A stretch of 37,138 nt of DNA from an uncultured Lachnospiraceae bacterium (GTDB lineage: Bacteria > Bacillota > Clostridia > Lachnospirales > Lachnospiraceae). The position numbers were made by a program, and so were the translations under genes. The DNA lies in NCBI GenBank assembly GCA_947626365.1, contig CANQRW010000032.1, forward strand, positions 1-37,138, given 5' to 3'. Shown one piece after another: positions 25,129 to 33,491 of the stretch. Numbering within the stretch: position 1 is the first letter of the stretch; every line of letters begins with the position of its first letter. Under the pieces are notes generated by a model. That model was not told where the DNA came from. It saw nothing but the letters and a program-made list of their open reading frames with translations, and searched no databases.

Positions 25129-25580
25129 TGCTTAAACTCTCTCTGGACCTCTCTTCGGGCGTCTTTTTTGGCCATATCCTCCCGCTTGTCATACAGCTTC
25201 TTGCCCCGGGCCAAACCGATCTCCACCTTCACCAGGCTTCCCTTAAAATACACCTGAAGAGGCACCAGGGTATAGCCCTTCTGGGCAATCTTGGCGTCCA
25301 GCCGCCGGATCTCCAGACGGTGCATCAGAAGTTTTCTGACCCGCAGCGGATCCCTGTTAAAAATGTTTCCCTTCTCATAGGGGTTCACATGCATGCCGTA
25401 GATATAGACCTGCCCATGCTCGATGCGGACATACGCTTCCTTGATGCTGCATTTGCCCATGCGGATGGATTTAACCTCCGTGCCGAACAGCTCGATGCCG
25501 GCCTCATATTTATCTTCAATAAAATAATCGTGATACGCCTTTTTATTGTTGGCGATCAGCTTGATGGATTCCTTGCCCAT
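25116..25580 (-). CDS. smpB: tmRNA-binding protein SmpB
   Basis: SmpB binds the tRNA-like end of tmRNA and places it in the ribosome decoding centre during trans-translation. The 154 residues show the OB-fold blocks [37 protein letters not shown] and [20 protein letters not shown], and the basic C-terminal tail [20 protein letters not shown] that enters the mRNA channel. Its ATG overlaps the rnr stop by one base (TAATG), so RNase R and SmpB are translationally coupled; the two also work together in non-stop mRNA decay. The usual next gene, ssrA, is displaced by 3.7 kb. Confidence 0.98.
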   Translation of the reverse strand: MGKESIKLIANNKKAYHDYFIEDKYEAGIELFGTEVKSIRMGKCSIKEAYVRIEHGQVYIYGMHVNPYEKGNIFNRDPLRVRKLLMHRLEIRRLDAKIAQKGYTLVPLQVYFKGSLVKVEIGLARGKKLYDKREDMAKKDARREVQREFKQNLR

Positions 25581-27721
25581 TATATTTCCTCCCCTTCCGG
25601 CGTCAGAATAAAATCGATGGTTCTGGTCAGTTTGTCGGTGCCGGACACCAGTACGGACACCTTCTGCCCCAGCCGGTATCTTGTCCGGGTCATCTCGCCC
25701 ACCATCTCCATATTCTGCTCGTCAAAGACATAGTAGTCGCCTTCCATATCGCTGACCCGGACCATGCCCTCCACGGTGTTGGGAAGCTCTACAAACATTC
25801 CCCAGCTGGTGATGCCGGAGACGACTCCCTCGTAAATCTCACCGATATGCCGGGACATATACTCGCATTTCTTCATCTTCTCCGTCTCCCGCTCGGCCTC
25901 GTCGGCCCGGCGCTCCAGGGCGGAACACTGTACCGCCACTTCCGGCAGAAGCCTGTCATAGTGGGCGAACCGCTTTGGACTGATGCCGTTTCTCAGATTC
26001 TCCTTAATGATCCGGTGAATCTGGAGATCCGGGTAGCGGCGGATGGGGGACGTGAAATGGGTATAATAATTGGCCGCCAGGCCGAAATGCCCTGTACATT
26101 CCGTGGAATATCGGGCCTGTTTCATGGACCGCAGTGTCATGCGGCTGATCAGGGCTTCCTCCGGCGTCCCCTCGATTTCCGCGATCAGCTTCTGAAGCTG
26201 CCGGGGATGGACCTCCCCGTTCTGAAACCGGATGGAATAGCCGAAGTTGTTGATAAACGCCGCCAGCTTTTTCATCTTTTCCGGGTCGGGATAATCGTGG
26301 GTCCGGTATACGAATGGCAGCTCCTGCCAGAAATAGTCCTCAGCAATGGTCTCATTGGCCATCAGCATAAAATCTTCGATAATCCTGGTGGCCGCGTTGC
26401 GTTCATGGGGCTTAACCTCCAGAGGCCGGCCTTTTTCGTCCAGGATGATCTTGCTCTCCGGAAAATCAAAATCGATGGACCCTCTTCTGCCCCGCTTGTC
26501 CCGGATCCGATCCGCCAGTTCCTTCATCAGCTCAAACATGTCCGTCAGATCCGAATAGGCTTCCATAACCTCCGGGTTATGGTCCGTCACAATGGCGTTG
26601 ACGGCTGTGTAGGTCATGCGCCGGTTCACGCGGATCACTGTTTCCGCGATCCGATGTCCCAGAATGCCGCCGTGACGGTCCAGCTCCATGATGCAGCTGA
26701 GGGCCAGACGGTCCTCTCCCTCGTTCAGGGAACAGATCCCGTTGGAAAGGCGGTGAGGCAGCATAGGAATCACACGGTCCACCAGATAGACGCTGGTTCC
26801 CCGCCTCAGAGCTTCCTTATCGAGAGGCGTATTCTCCCGGACATAGTGGGTCACATCCGCAATATGGACACCCAGCGTATAGTGATCGTCATTTTCCTTG
26901 GAAATGGTAATGGCGTCGTCCAAATCCTTCGCGTCCTCGCCGTCGATGGTCACGGTAGGAAGGCCGCGCAGATCCAGTCTCCCTTCCATCTCCTCCGGCA
27001 GCACATGATCCGGGATTCCGGCCGCCTGCTCCATAACCTCCGCCGGGAATTCCTCCGGGAGACCGTAAGCCCTGATGATGGACAGGATATCTATTCCAGG
27101 GTCATTGACGTGGCCCAGAATCTCTGTTATCATGCCTTCCGGTTTTCTGCCATTGCCGCCGAAATCCATGATTTTCACAACCACTTTATGGCCGGTGACA
27201 GCGCCCATATCCCTGCCGGCAGGAATGAAGATATCCTGGGTCAGCTTCTGGTTGTCCGGAACGACGAAGCCGAAGCTTTTGCCGCGGCGGTAAAGGCCTA
27301 TGACAGTCTCATTGGCCCTCTTCAGGATCCGGATGACGGCGCCTTCCGCCCTGGGGCCGCTGTCTTCCGTCTCAATCACTGCAAGAACCGTGTCGCCGTG
27401 CATGGCCCCCTGTGTCTTGTCCGCAGGGATAAAGATATCTCCGTCTCTGCCGGGAACCGACACAAAGCCGAATCCTCTTGGATGACCGCTGAAGATCCCG
27501 GACATTCCGCAAAGCTCCGGCTTTCCGTATTTTCCTTTCTTTGAAACGCCGATCTTTCCCTCTGAGACAAGCTGGTCAAGGACCTCCTGAAGCTCTTCCC
27601 TCTGGTGTCTGGGAACGTCCAGAAGCACCGCCAGCTCTTTCAGCTTCATGGGAACATAGGCGTTATCGTTTATCAGATTCAGCAGCATCTCCTTCCGCTG
27701 CCGCAGCTGTTCCTCTGTCAT
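25580..27721 (-). CDS. rnr: Ribonuclease R
   Basis: A processive 3'-5' exoribonuclease of the RNase II/R family that degrades structured RNA, including mRNAs released by tmRNA. The 713 residues hold an N-terminal winged-helix region (about 12-57), cold-shock domains ([12 protein letters not shown], the [14 protein letters not shown] part), and the RNB catalytic domain with the aspartate cluster in [14 protein letters not shown] and [20 protein letters not shown]-terminal S1 domain ([19 protein letters not shown]) follows. The long lysine-rich tail of E. coli RNase R is absent. CAGGAG precedes the ATG at 27721. A terminator-like hairpin lies just upstream. Confidence 0.96.
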   Translation of the reverse strand: MTEEQLRQRKEMLLNLINDNAYVPMKLKELAVLLDVPRHQREELQEVLDQLVSEGKIGVSKKGKYGKPELCGMSGIFSGHPRGFGFVSVPGRDGDIFIPADKTQGAMHGDTVLAVIETEDSGPRAEGAVIRILKRANETVIGLYRRGKSFGFVVPDNQKLTQDIFIPAGRDMGAVTGHKVVVKIMDFGGNGRKPEGMITEILGHVNDPGIDILSIIRAYGLPEEFPAEVMEQAAGIPDHVLPEEMEGRLDLRGLPTVTIDGEDAKDLDDAITISKENDDHYTLGVHIADVTHYVRENTPLDKEALRRGTSVYLVDRVIPMLPHRLSNGICSLNEGEDRLALSCIMELDRHGGILGHRIAETVIRVNRRMTYTAVNAIVTDHNPEVMEAYSDLTDMFELMKELADRIRDKRGRRGSIDFDFPESKIILDEKGRPLEVKPHERNAATRIIEDFMLMANETIAEDYFWQELPFVYRTHDYPDPEKMKKLAAFINNFGYSIRFQNGEVHPRQLQKLIAEIEGTPEEALISRMTLRSMKQARYSTECTGHFGLAANYYTHFTSPIRRYPDLQIHRIIKENLRNGISPKRFAHYDRLLPEVAVQCSALERRADEAERETEKMKKCEYMSRHIGEIYEGVVSGITSWGMFVELPNTVEGMVRVSDMEGDYYVFDEQNMEMVGEMTRTRYRLGQKVSVLVSGTDKLTRTIDFILTPEGEEI

Positions 27722-27736
27722 TTAGCCACTCCTGAC

Positions 27737-27764
27737 GAAAAAACACTCTTGTTTCCAAGAGTGT
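27737..27764 (-). terminator. Terminator or attenuator between secG and rnr
   Basis: On the minus strand ACACTCTTG, GAAA, CAAGAGTGT and TTTTTT form a perfect nine-pair stem with a GNRA tetraloop and T-run. It lies ten bases after the secG stop and 16 bases before the rnr start codon. It should end most secG transcripts and so limit rnr and smpB expression. Confidence 0.9.
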
Positions 27765-27773
27765 CTGTCTTCT

Positions 27774-28004
27774 CTACCAGATTATGTTCAAAATCAGCGC
27801 CAGAATAAGCAGTGCCGCCGCCGCGAATTTGGTGAACTTCTCCAGATTGCCTTCCATGGAGCGTCCCTTATTCTTGCCCCAGTAGCTGTCAGCCATGCCG
27901 CTGATGGAACCCAGTCCCGCGGACTTGCCCTCCTGCAGAAGAACAATCACGCTGAGTGCGATACATATGAGAACAAACACTACGCAAAGAATTGTCTTTA
28001 GCAT
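27774..28004 (-). CDS. secG: Preprotein translocase subunit SecG
   Basis: SecG is the small accessory subunit of the SecYEG channel. The 76-residue protein has two membrane helices (about 3-22 and 55-75) joined by the conserved loop LLQEGKSAGLGSISGMADSYW with its GKNKGRSMEG extension. The start at 28004 follows TAGGAGGTG; an in-frame extension of 20 codons to 28064 runs across the promoter and is rejected. It keeps the usual Firmicutes position ahead of rnr and smpB. Confidence 0.95.
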   Translation of the reverse strand: MLKTILCVVFVLICIALSVIVLLQEGKSAGLGSISGMADSYWGKNKGRSMEGNLEKFTKFAAAALLILALILNIIW

Positions 28005-28035
28005 TCCTTCACACCTCCTATGGTTAAACATAGGT

Positions 28036-28064
28036 ATTCTAGCACACTTTTGGCAGAAAAACAA
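28036..28064 (-). promoter_or_regulatory. Predicted secG promoter
   Basis: An extended -10 (TGC followed by TAGAAT, 28036-28041) lies 17 bases from TTGTTT (28059-28064), in the short eno-secG gap. The -35 match is poor but the extended -10 compensates. Confidence 0.55.
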
Positions 28065-28072
28065 CCATTATT

Positions 28073-29341
28073 TTAAATTAATTGCTCCTCGATCCGGAGA
28101 AGCTGATTGTATTTAGCCGTCCGGTCGCTGCGGCAGGGAGCGCCTGTCTTGATCTGTCCGGCGTTGACCGCCACGGCGATATCGGCGATGAAGGAATCCT
28201 CCGTCTCACCCGACCGATGGGAAATAATGGTCTTAAAACCGGCCCGCTTCGCCATCTCGACGGCCTCAAAGCTTTCCGTCAGGGTTCCGATCTGATTTAC
28301 CTTCACAAGGATGGCGTTGCCGGCCTTCTCCCTTATGCCCCGGGCAAGACGTTTGGTGTTGGTCACGAACAGGTCGTCGCCTACCAGCTGAATCCGGCTG
28401 CCCAGCGTCTCGGTCATCATCTGCCAGCCGGCCCAGTCGTCCTCCTGAAGGCCGTCTTCGATGGAGCAGATGGGAAATTTTTCCACAAGCTGACTGTAAT
28501 ACCCCACCATCTCCTGGGAAGTGCGCGCAATCTTCTTTCCTGTCATGCGGCTCTCACCGGGGAAGACATAGGTTCCGCTTTCTTCATCGTACAGCTCGCT
28601 GGATGCCGCATCCATGGCAATCATCACCTGGGAACCCGGCTCATAGCCGCTCAGTTTGACGGCGTCTGTCAGATAGGTCAGGACTTCCTCCGTATTCTTA
28701 AGATCGGGAGCGAAACCGCCTTCGTCGCCTACTGCCGTGGAATATCCGTTGGTCTTGAGCAGCTTTTTCAGAGTGTGATAGATTTCCGCGCACATGCGGA
28801 GTCCTTCCGAAAATGTCTCCGCTCCCGTGGGCATGATCATAAACTCCTGAAAATCCACCGTATTGTCCGCGTGGACGCCGCCGTTTAAGATATTCATCAT
28901 GGGAACCGGCATCTGGCAGGCTCCGATTCCTCCCAGATAGCGGTACAGGGGAATCTGCAGGGCGCTGGCCGCAGCCCTGGCCACGGCCATGGACACGCCC
29001 AGAATGGCATTGGCGCCCAGTCTCGCTTTGTTATCCGTACCGTCCGCCTCGCAGAGCAGGCTGTCGATCCGCCGCTGATTCAGGGCGTTCTCAAAGACAA
29101 TGGCCTCAGCCAGCACTGTGTTCACATGCTCTACCGCCATCTGGACGCCCTTTCCGCCGTACCGGGTTCCGCCGTCCCTCAGTTCCGCCGCCTCAAATTT
29201 CCCCGTAGATGCGCCGGAAGGCACAGCTGCTCTTCCCACAGCTCCGCCTTCCAGCCGAACTTCCGCTTCAACCGTAGGATTCCCTCTGGAATCCAGTATT
29301 TCGCGCCCCTGCACGCCTGCAATCTCTAATTTATCGTACAT
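28073..29341 (-). CDS. eno: Enolase
   Basis: Enolase converts 2-phosphoglycerate to phosphoenolpyruvate in glycolysis. The 422-residue protein has the N-terminal block [19 protein letters not shown] and the substrate loop [12 protein letters not shown]. The metal-binding residues lie in [25 protein letters not shown] and [10 protein letters not shown]. The catalytic lysine is in [13 protein letters not shown], and the signature [20 protein letters not shown] is present. Full length. AGGAGG precedes the ATG at 29341, partly inside a small hairpin. It lies ahead of secG and after pheT, all in the same direction; no clear promoter is seen in the 80-base pheT-eno gap. Confidence 0.97.
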   Translation of the reverse strand: MYDKLEIAGVQGREILDSRGNPTVEAEVRLEGGAVGRAAVPSGASTGKFEAAELRDGGTRYGGKGVQMAVEHVNTVLAEAIVFENALNQRRIDSLLCEADGTDNKARLGANAILGVSMAVARAAASALQIPLYRYLGGIGACQMPVPMMNILNGGVHADNTVDFQEFMIMPTGAETFSEGLRMCAEIYHTLKKLLKTNGYSTAVGDEGGFAPDLKNTEEVLTYLTDAVKLSGYEPGSQVMIAMDAASSELYDEESGTYVFPGESRMTGKKIARTSQEMVGYYSQLVEKFPICSIEDGLQEDDWAGWQMMTETLGSRIQLVGDDLFVTNTKRLARGIREKAGNAILVKVNQIGTLTESFEAVEMAKRAGFKTIISHRSGETEDSFIADIAVAVNAGQIKTGAPCRSDRTAKYNQLLRIEEQLI

Positions 29342-29352
29342 AATCCTGGCCT

Positions 29353-29377
29353 CCTGACATCGTTTTCTGATGTTAGG
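29353..29377 (-). promoter_or_regulatory. Hairpin overlapping the eno ribosome-binding site
   Basis: On the minus strand CCTAACATC pairs with GATGTCAGG (one A-C mismatch) around a seven-base loop. Its 3' arm ends with the first AGG of the AGGAGG site, so folding would cover part of the Shine-Dalgarno sequence. Confidence 0.45.
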
Positions 29378-29421
29378 ATGGACAGAAGGCGCCGGGGATA
29401 TTCATGAAAAACTGCTGTTTA

Positions 29422-31842
29422 TCACTCTCTCAGCTTGATTCCCATTCCGGACAGCCCGTGGAGGATCTTCCGCATCACATCGCTAACCTCCTTCTCCTCA
29501 AGGGTATGATCCTTGGCCCGGAAGGTGATGGAGTAAGCCACTGACTTGAAGCCGGCCAGGATCTGGGCGCCCTCGTAAATATCGAACAGGCTGTAGCTTT
29601 CCAGAATCTTTCCGCCTCTCTGCTGGATCATGTCCTCAATCTGGCCCACCATGATATTCTTGGGTACCACCATGCTGATGTCCCTGGTTACTGCCGGGAA
29701 TCTGGCGATTCCCTCGTATTTCCGGTCAAAGGTGGTAAATGGGATCAGGGACGGCATATCCAGGACCGCCACATAAGCCTTCTCGCCGATCTTGTAATTG
29801 TCAGCTACCTCAGGATGGATCTCGCCCAGATATCCGATCACCGTGCCGTGATACACCACATTGGCCTGGCGTCCCGGATGGAGGAAGGATTTGCCTGCCT
29901 GGGGATCATAGTGAAGCTTCTCCTTCATGCCTACCTTCTCAAAGAACTCTTCCACCACGCCCTTCATGACGAAGAAATCCATATCGCCGTAGGCGCCGAG
30001 GACAAACTGTTGGCGCTCATCGGGCAGCTCTGTCAGAGGCAGGGCCTTGGGCAGATAGATATTGGCCATCTCGTAGAGACGGACGTTCTTGTTCCGCCGG
30101 TTATAGTTGGTGGAAAGGGAGGTCAGCATGCCGTTTAAAGGCGTCGTGCGCATGATGCTGAAGTCCTCGCCCAGAGGATTGGAGATCTCCACCGCCTGCC
30201 GCAGGCCGGAATCCGCCGGCAGCAGAAGCTTATCAAATACCTTGGGGCTCTCAAAGGAGTAGGTCATGCTCTGGCTGAAGCCGGAGAACTGAGCGATCTC
30301 CTTCGCCACATTCTCGATTCTCAGCTTGTAGGGCAGGCCGCCCATGGTGGCTTCGCCGGAAGGCAGGGTTGTGGGAATGTTGTCGTATCCGTAGAACCGG
30401 GCCACCTCCTCGGCGATATCGCAGGGACGCTCCAGATCCTGACGGAAGGTAGGGGCGATCACCTCTCTGGTCTCGGGATCATAGCCTAGATCCAGCTTCT
30501 TAAAGTAGGAAAGCATGGTCTCCTCGTCAATATCCGTGCCCAGAAGCTTATTCACCTGAGCCGGATCGAAGGGAATCCGCTTCTCCGTCGTTTTCTTGCT
30601 GTAAATATCGATCATGCCGCCTACCACTTCGCCGGCGCCCAGCTCCTCGATCAGCTGGCAGGCACGGTTGATGGCCTCTTCCGCATTGTTGGGATCCAGA
30701 CCCTTTTCAAATTTGCCGGAGGCGTCGGTCCGCAGTCCGATCTTCTTGGCGGACAGGCGGATATTGGTGCCGTCGAAGCAGGCCGCCTCAAAGACCATAT
30801 TTTTCACGTCGTCGGTAATCTTGGAGTTCTCGCCGCCCATGATTCCGGCGATGCCCACTTCCTTCTCGCCGTCGTTGATCATGAGAACCGTATGATCCAG
30901 CTGGCGGTCCTGGCCGTCCAGGGTCTGGAACACATCTCCGTCCTTGGCGCATTTCACCACGATCTCGTGGCCGGCCAGCAGATCATAGTCAAAAGCGTGC
31001 ATGGGCTGTCCGTACTCTTCCATCACATAGTTGGTAATATCTACGAGATTATTGATGGGACGGATGCCGCTGGCCGCCAGCCGTCTCTGCATCCACTGGG
31101 GAGATGGAGCCAGTTTGATATTTTTCACCATGCGGGCACAGTACCGGGGACAAAGCTCCGGATCCTCCACACGCACCTTCAGGTAATCGTTGATATCCTC
31201 ATCATTGCCGGTCTCGGTAACTACAGGCGGATAGAAGGGCTTGTCGAATGTGGCCGCCGCTTCCCTGGCGATGCCGATGACGCTGTAGCAGTCCACCCGG
31301 TTGGATGTGATCTCGTACTCAAACACCGCGTCCCGAAGGCCCAGAACCTCTACCGCGTCTACGCCAAGGGGCGTATCCTCCGGCAGAATATAGATGCCGC
31401 TTTCGGGAGCGTCGGGATACATGTCTCTGGAGGAACCCAGCTCTTCTATGGAGCACATCATACCGTTGGATTCCACGCCCCGAAGCTTTCCTTTCTTAAT
31501 GGCGATTCCTTCCTCCGGCATGGGGCCGCCGTCGTGGCCTCCTGCCACTCTGCCGCCGTCTAAAACCACGGGAATCTTCTGCCCCACCTCCACGTTGGGG
31601 GCGCCGGTGACGATCTGAATGGTCTCCGTGCCGATATCCACCTGGCAGACCACCAGTTTGTCCGCGTTGGGATGGCGCTCAATCTTCGTAATCTGACCTG
31701 TCACGATCTTCTCCAGATTCTTGTCCAGGCAGACATAACCTTCTACTTTGGTGCCGGATAAGGTCATGGCGTCGGTGTACTCCTGGGGCGTCACATCCAG
31801 ATCCGGGACATATGCTTTAATCCATGATAACGCTGTATTCAT
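29422..31842 (-). CDS. pheT: Phenylalanyl-tRNA synthetase beta subunit
   Basis: The beta subunit of the alpha2-beta2 PheRS. It handles tRNA binding and editing of mischarged Tyr-tRNA(Phe). The 806 residues show an N-terminal tRNA-binding (EMAP-like) domain (VTGQITKIERHPNADKLVVC), the B3/B4 editing domain, B5, a catalytic-like core with DIAEEVARFYGYDNIPTTLP, and the C-terminal ferredoxin-fold anticodon-binding domain (ARFPAVTRDISMVVPK). Full length. AAAGGAG precedes the ATG at 31842. It is separated from pheS by an unusual 232-base spacer that contains a hairpin-rich repeat; these genes normally lie close together. Confidence 0.97.
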   Translation of the reverse strand: MNTALSWIKAYVPDLDVTPQEYTDAMTLSGTKVEGYVCLDKNLEKIVTGQITKIERHPNADKLVVCQVDIGTETIQIVTGAPNVEVGQKIPVVLDGGRVAGGHDGGPMPEEGIAIKKGKLRGVESNGMMCSIEELGSSRDMYPDAPESGIYILPEDTPLGVDAVEVLGLRDAVFEYEITSNRVDCYSVIGIAREAAATFDKPFYPPVVTETGNDEDINDYLKVRVEDPELCPRYCARMVKNIKLAPSPQWMQRRLAASGIRPINNLVDITNYVMEEYGQPMHAFDYDLLAGHEIVVKCAKDGDVFQTLDGQDRQLDHTVLMINDGEKEVGIAGIMGGENSKITDDVKNMVFEAACFDGTNIRLSAKKIGLRTDASGKFEKGLDPNNAEEAINRACQLIEELGAGEVVGGMIDIYSKKTTEKRIPFDPAQVNKLLGTDIDEETMLSYFKKLDLGYDPETREVIAPTFRQDLERPCDIAEEVARFYGYDNIPTTLPSGEATMGGLPYKLRIENVAKEIAQFSGFSQSMTYSFESPKVFDKLLLPADSGLRQAVEISNPLGEDFSIMRTTPLNGMLTSLSTNYNRRNKNVRLYEMANIYLPKALPLTELPDERQQFVLGAYGDMDFFVMKGVVEEFFEKVGMKEKLHYDPQAGKSFLHPGRQANVVYHGTVIGYLGEIHPEVADNYKIGEKAYVAVLDMPSLIPFTTFDRKYEGIARFPAVTRDISMVVPKNIMVGQIEDMIQQRGGKILESYSLFDIYEGAQILAGFKSVAYSITFRAKDHTLEEKEVSDVMRKILHGLSGMGIKLRE

Positions 31843-31882
31843 GATTGAATTCTCCTTTTTATTCTTCTGCTTCGGCGCATGC

Positions 31883-32064
31883 GCAAGCTCACTCAGAAAA
31901 TGCCGGCCGGATTCCGCTGCGCATGCCGTCTATTCGGCATGCACAAGCTCGAAAGCTGCGCTTTCTCGCTTGAGGGCATTCGCCCTATGCGTGCAAACTG
32001 TCTGTCATTTTCTTCTGTGAGCAAGCTCACCCAGAAAATGCCAGCCAATTTCCCCGCGCATGCC
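31883..32064. repeat. Hairpin-rich intergenic repeat element between pheS and pheT
   Basis: Two direct copies of a 44-45 base unit, GCAAGCTCAC(T/C)CAGAAAATGCC and its continuation to GCGCATGCC, lie at 31883-31927 and 32021-32064, with about 38 of 45 positions identical. Between and within them are four near-perfect hairpins: 31921-31942 (GCATGCCG arms), 31945-31971 (AAGCTCGAAAGC arms), 31973-31986 (AGGGC arms) and 32017-32030 (GTGAGC arms). No reading frame with a ribosome site is present. The layout resembles REP- or MITE-type elements. It lies inside a transcribed operon, so it would be part of the pheS-pheT mRNA. Confidence 0.7.
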
Positions 32065-32074
32065 TCATTGCTAA

Positions 32075-33094
32075 TCAAAACTGTTTCAAAAAGCGGACAT
32101 CGTTTTCGTATAGAAGCCTCATATCGTCGATCTCGTATTTCAGAAGGGCGATCCGCTCCAGGCCTACGCCGAAGGCGAAACCTGTGTAAACCTCCGGGTC
32201 GATGCCGCACATCTCGTATACGTGGGGGTGAACCATGCCGCAGCCCAGGATCTCAATCCAGCCGGAACCTTTGCAGAACCGGCATCCCTTGCCGCCGCAC
32301 TTGAAGCAGCTGACGTCCATCTCGGCGCTGGGCTCTGTAAACGGGAAATGATGGGGACGGAATTTTACCTTCGTGTCCTCACCGAAAAGCTGTCTGGCAA
32401 ACTCCGCCAAGGTTCCTTTCAGGTCGGCGAAGGTGATGTTTTTGTCCACTACCAGCCCTTCTACCTGATGGAAGGAAGGAGAATGGGTGGCGTCCACCTC
32501 ATCGGAGCGGAACACGCGTCCCGGAGAGATCATGCGGATGGGCAGCTTGCCTTTCTCCATGGTTCTGGCCTGAACCGGAGAGGTCTGTGTCCTCAGCACA
32601 ATATCTTTATTGATATAGAAGGTATCCTGCTCGTCCTTGGCCGGATGGTTGGGGGGAATGTTCAGCTTGGTGAAATTGTACTCGTCATACTCGATCTCCG
32701 GGCCTTCCACCACCTCATAGCCCATGCCCACGAAGATACGCTCCAGCTCTTCCAGGGCGATGGTGTTGGGATGGCTGTGTCCCACGTTGCTCTTCTTCGC
32801 TGGCAGCGTCACGTCGATGACTTCCGCCTTCAGCTGCTCCTCTCTGGCTTTCTTCGCCAGGATCGTCTTGGTCTCCTCAAGGGAGGACTCAATAAGGGCC
32901 CTCACGTCGTTGACCATCTGGCCTACCTTCGGACGTTCCTCCGGAGCAACGTCCTTCATGCTTTTTAAAACGGTGGTCAGCTCGCCCTTCTTGCCCAGAT
33001 AGGCCACGCGGATCTCATTCAGCGTGTCCAGAGTTCCGGAAGCCTGGATTTTCTGAAGGGCTTCTGCCTTGATTCTCTCCAACTGTTCCTTCAT
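32075..33094 (-). CDS. pheS: Phenylalanyl-tRNA synthetase alpha subunit
   Basis: The catalytic subunit of PheRS, a class II synthetase. The 339-residue product has the N-terminal coiled coil, then motif 2 within [20 protein letters not shown] and motif 3 in [20 protein letters not shown], and ends VRFLKQF. The start at 33094 follows GAGGAG; a 29-codon extension upstream covers leader sequence and lacks support. Expression is controlled by the T-box leader upstream. Confidence 0.97.
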   Translation of the reverse strand: MKEQLERIKAEALQKIQASGTLDTLNEIRVAYLGKKGELTTVLKSMKDVAPEERPKVGQMVNDVRALIESSLEETKTILAKKAREEQLKAEVIDVTLPAKKSNVGHSHPNTIALEELERIFVGMGYEVVEGPEIEYDEYNFTKLNIPPNHPAKDEQDTFYINKDIVLRTQTSPVQARTMEKGKLPIRMISPGRVFRSDEVDATHSPSFHQVEGLVVDKNITFADLKGTLAEFARQLFGEDTKVKFRPHHFPFTEPSAEMDVSCFKCGGKGCRFCKGSGWIEILGCGMVHPHVYEMCGIDPEVYTGFAFGVGLERIALLKYEIDDMRLLYENDVRFLKQF

Positions 33095-33219
33095 ATACTG
33101 CTGGTCTCCTCTCAAAATATGTTTCATTTCCTTCAGCGGCGGTCCGCGCATCATAGGGGGCAAAATACCTTTTGACCCCAAACATCATAATATACCTGCG
33201 CCGCCATGCGGAGTCCTCA

Positions 33220-33491
33220 TAAAAAATCCCCTCATCATAATGATGAAGGGACGAAATCTCCGCGGTACCACCCTGATTCCTGCATAAACTGCAGGCACTT
33301 TCCATGCGTAACGTGCATGAAGCGTCGCAGCCTACCCAGCCATTTTTAATGAATGACCTTCAGCCGCGCGGCTCCGGCGTGAAATTCAAGCGCTTATGGG
33401 AACTGGAAGGAACTTTCAGCCGGTGATTCCTTCTCTCTGCCAGGATCAAAAGCCTCTACTGTGCGCCGTCATTGCCTTTTGGTGTAAATCT
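33220..33491 (-). promoter_or_regulatory. T-box leader of pheS-pheT, phenylalanine specific
   Basis: The T-box sequence AGGGTGGTACCGCG lies at 33261-33274, ahead of an intrinsic terminator (33221-33251) whose stem TCCCTTCATCA/TGATGAGGGGA is followed by TTTTTT. The Stem I side starts with AGTAGA and contains the AGAGAGAAGG distal region. A UUC (Phe) triplet at 33381-33383 sits in the expected internal loop, in the context AATTTCACG. Uncharged tRNA(Phe) pairing with UUC and with the T-box bulge would stabilise the antiterminator and allow pheS transcription. Confidence 0.93.

Noticed and set aside
31883-32064. CRISPR array in the pheS-pheT gap
   Set aside because: There are only two degenerate repeat copies, the spacing is filled by hairpins rather than unique spacers, and no cas genes are nearby.
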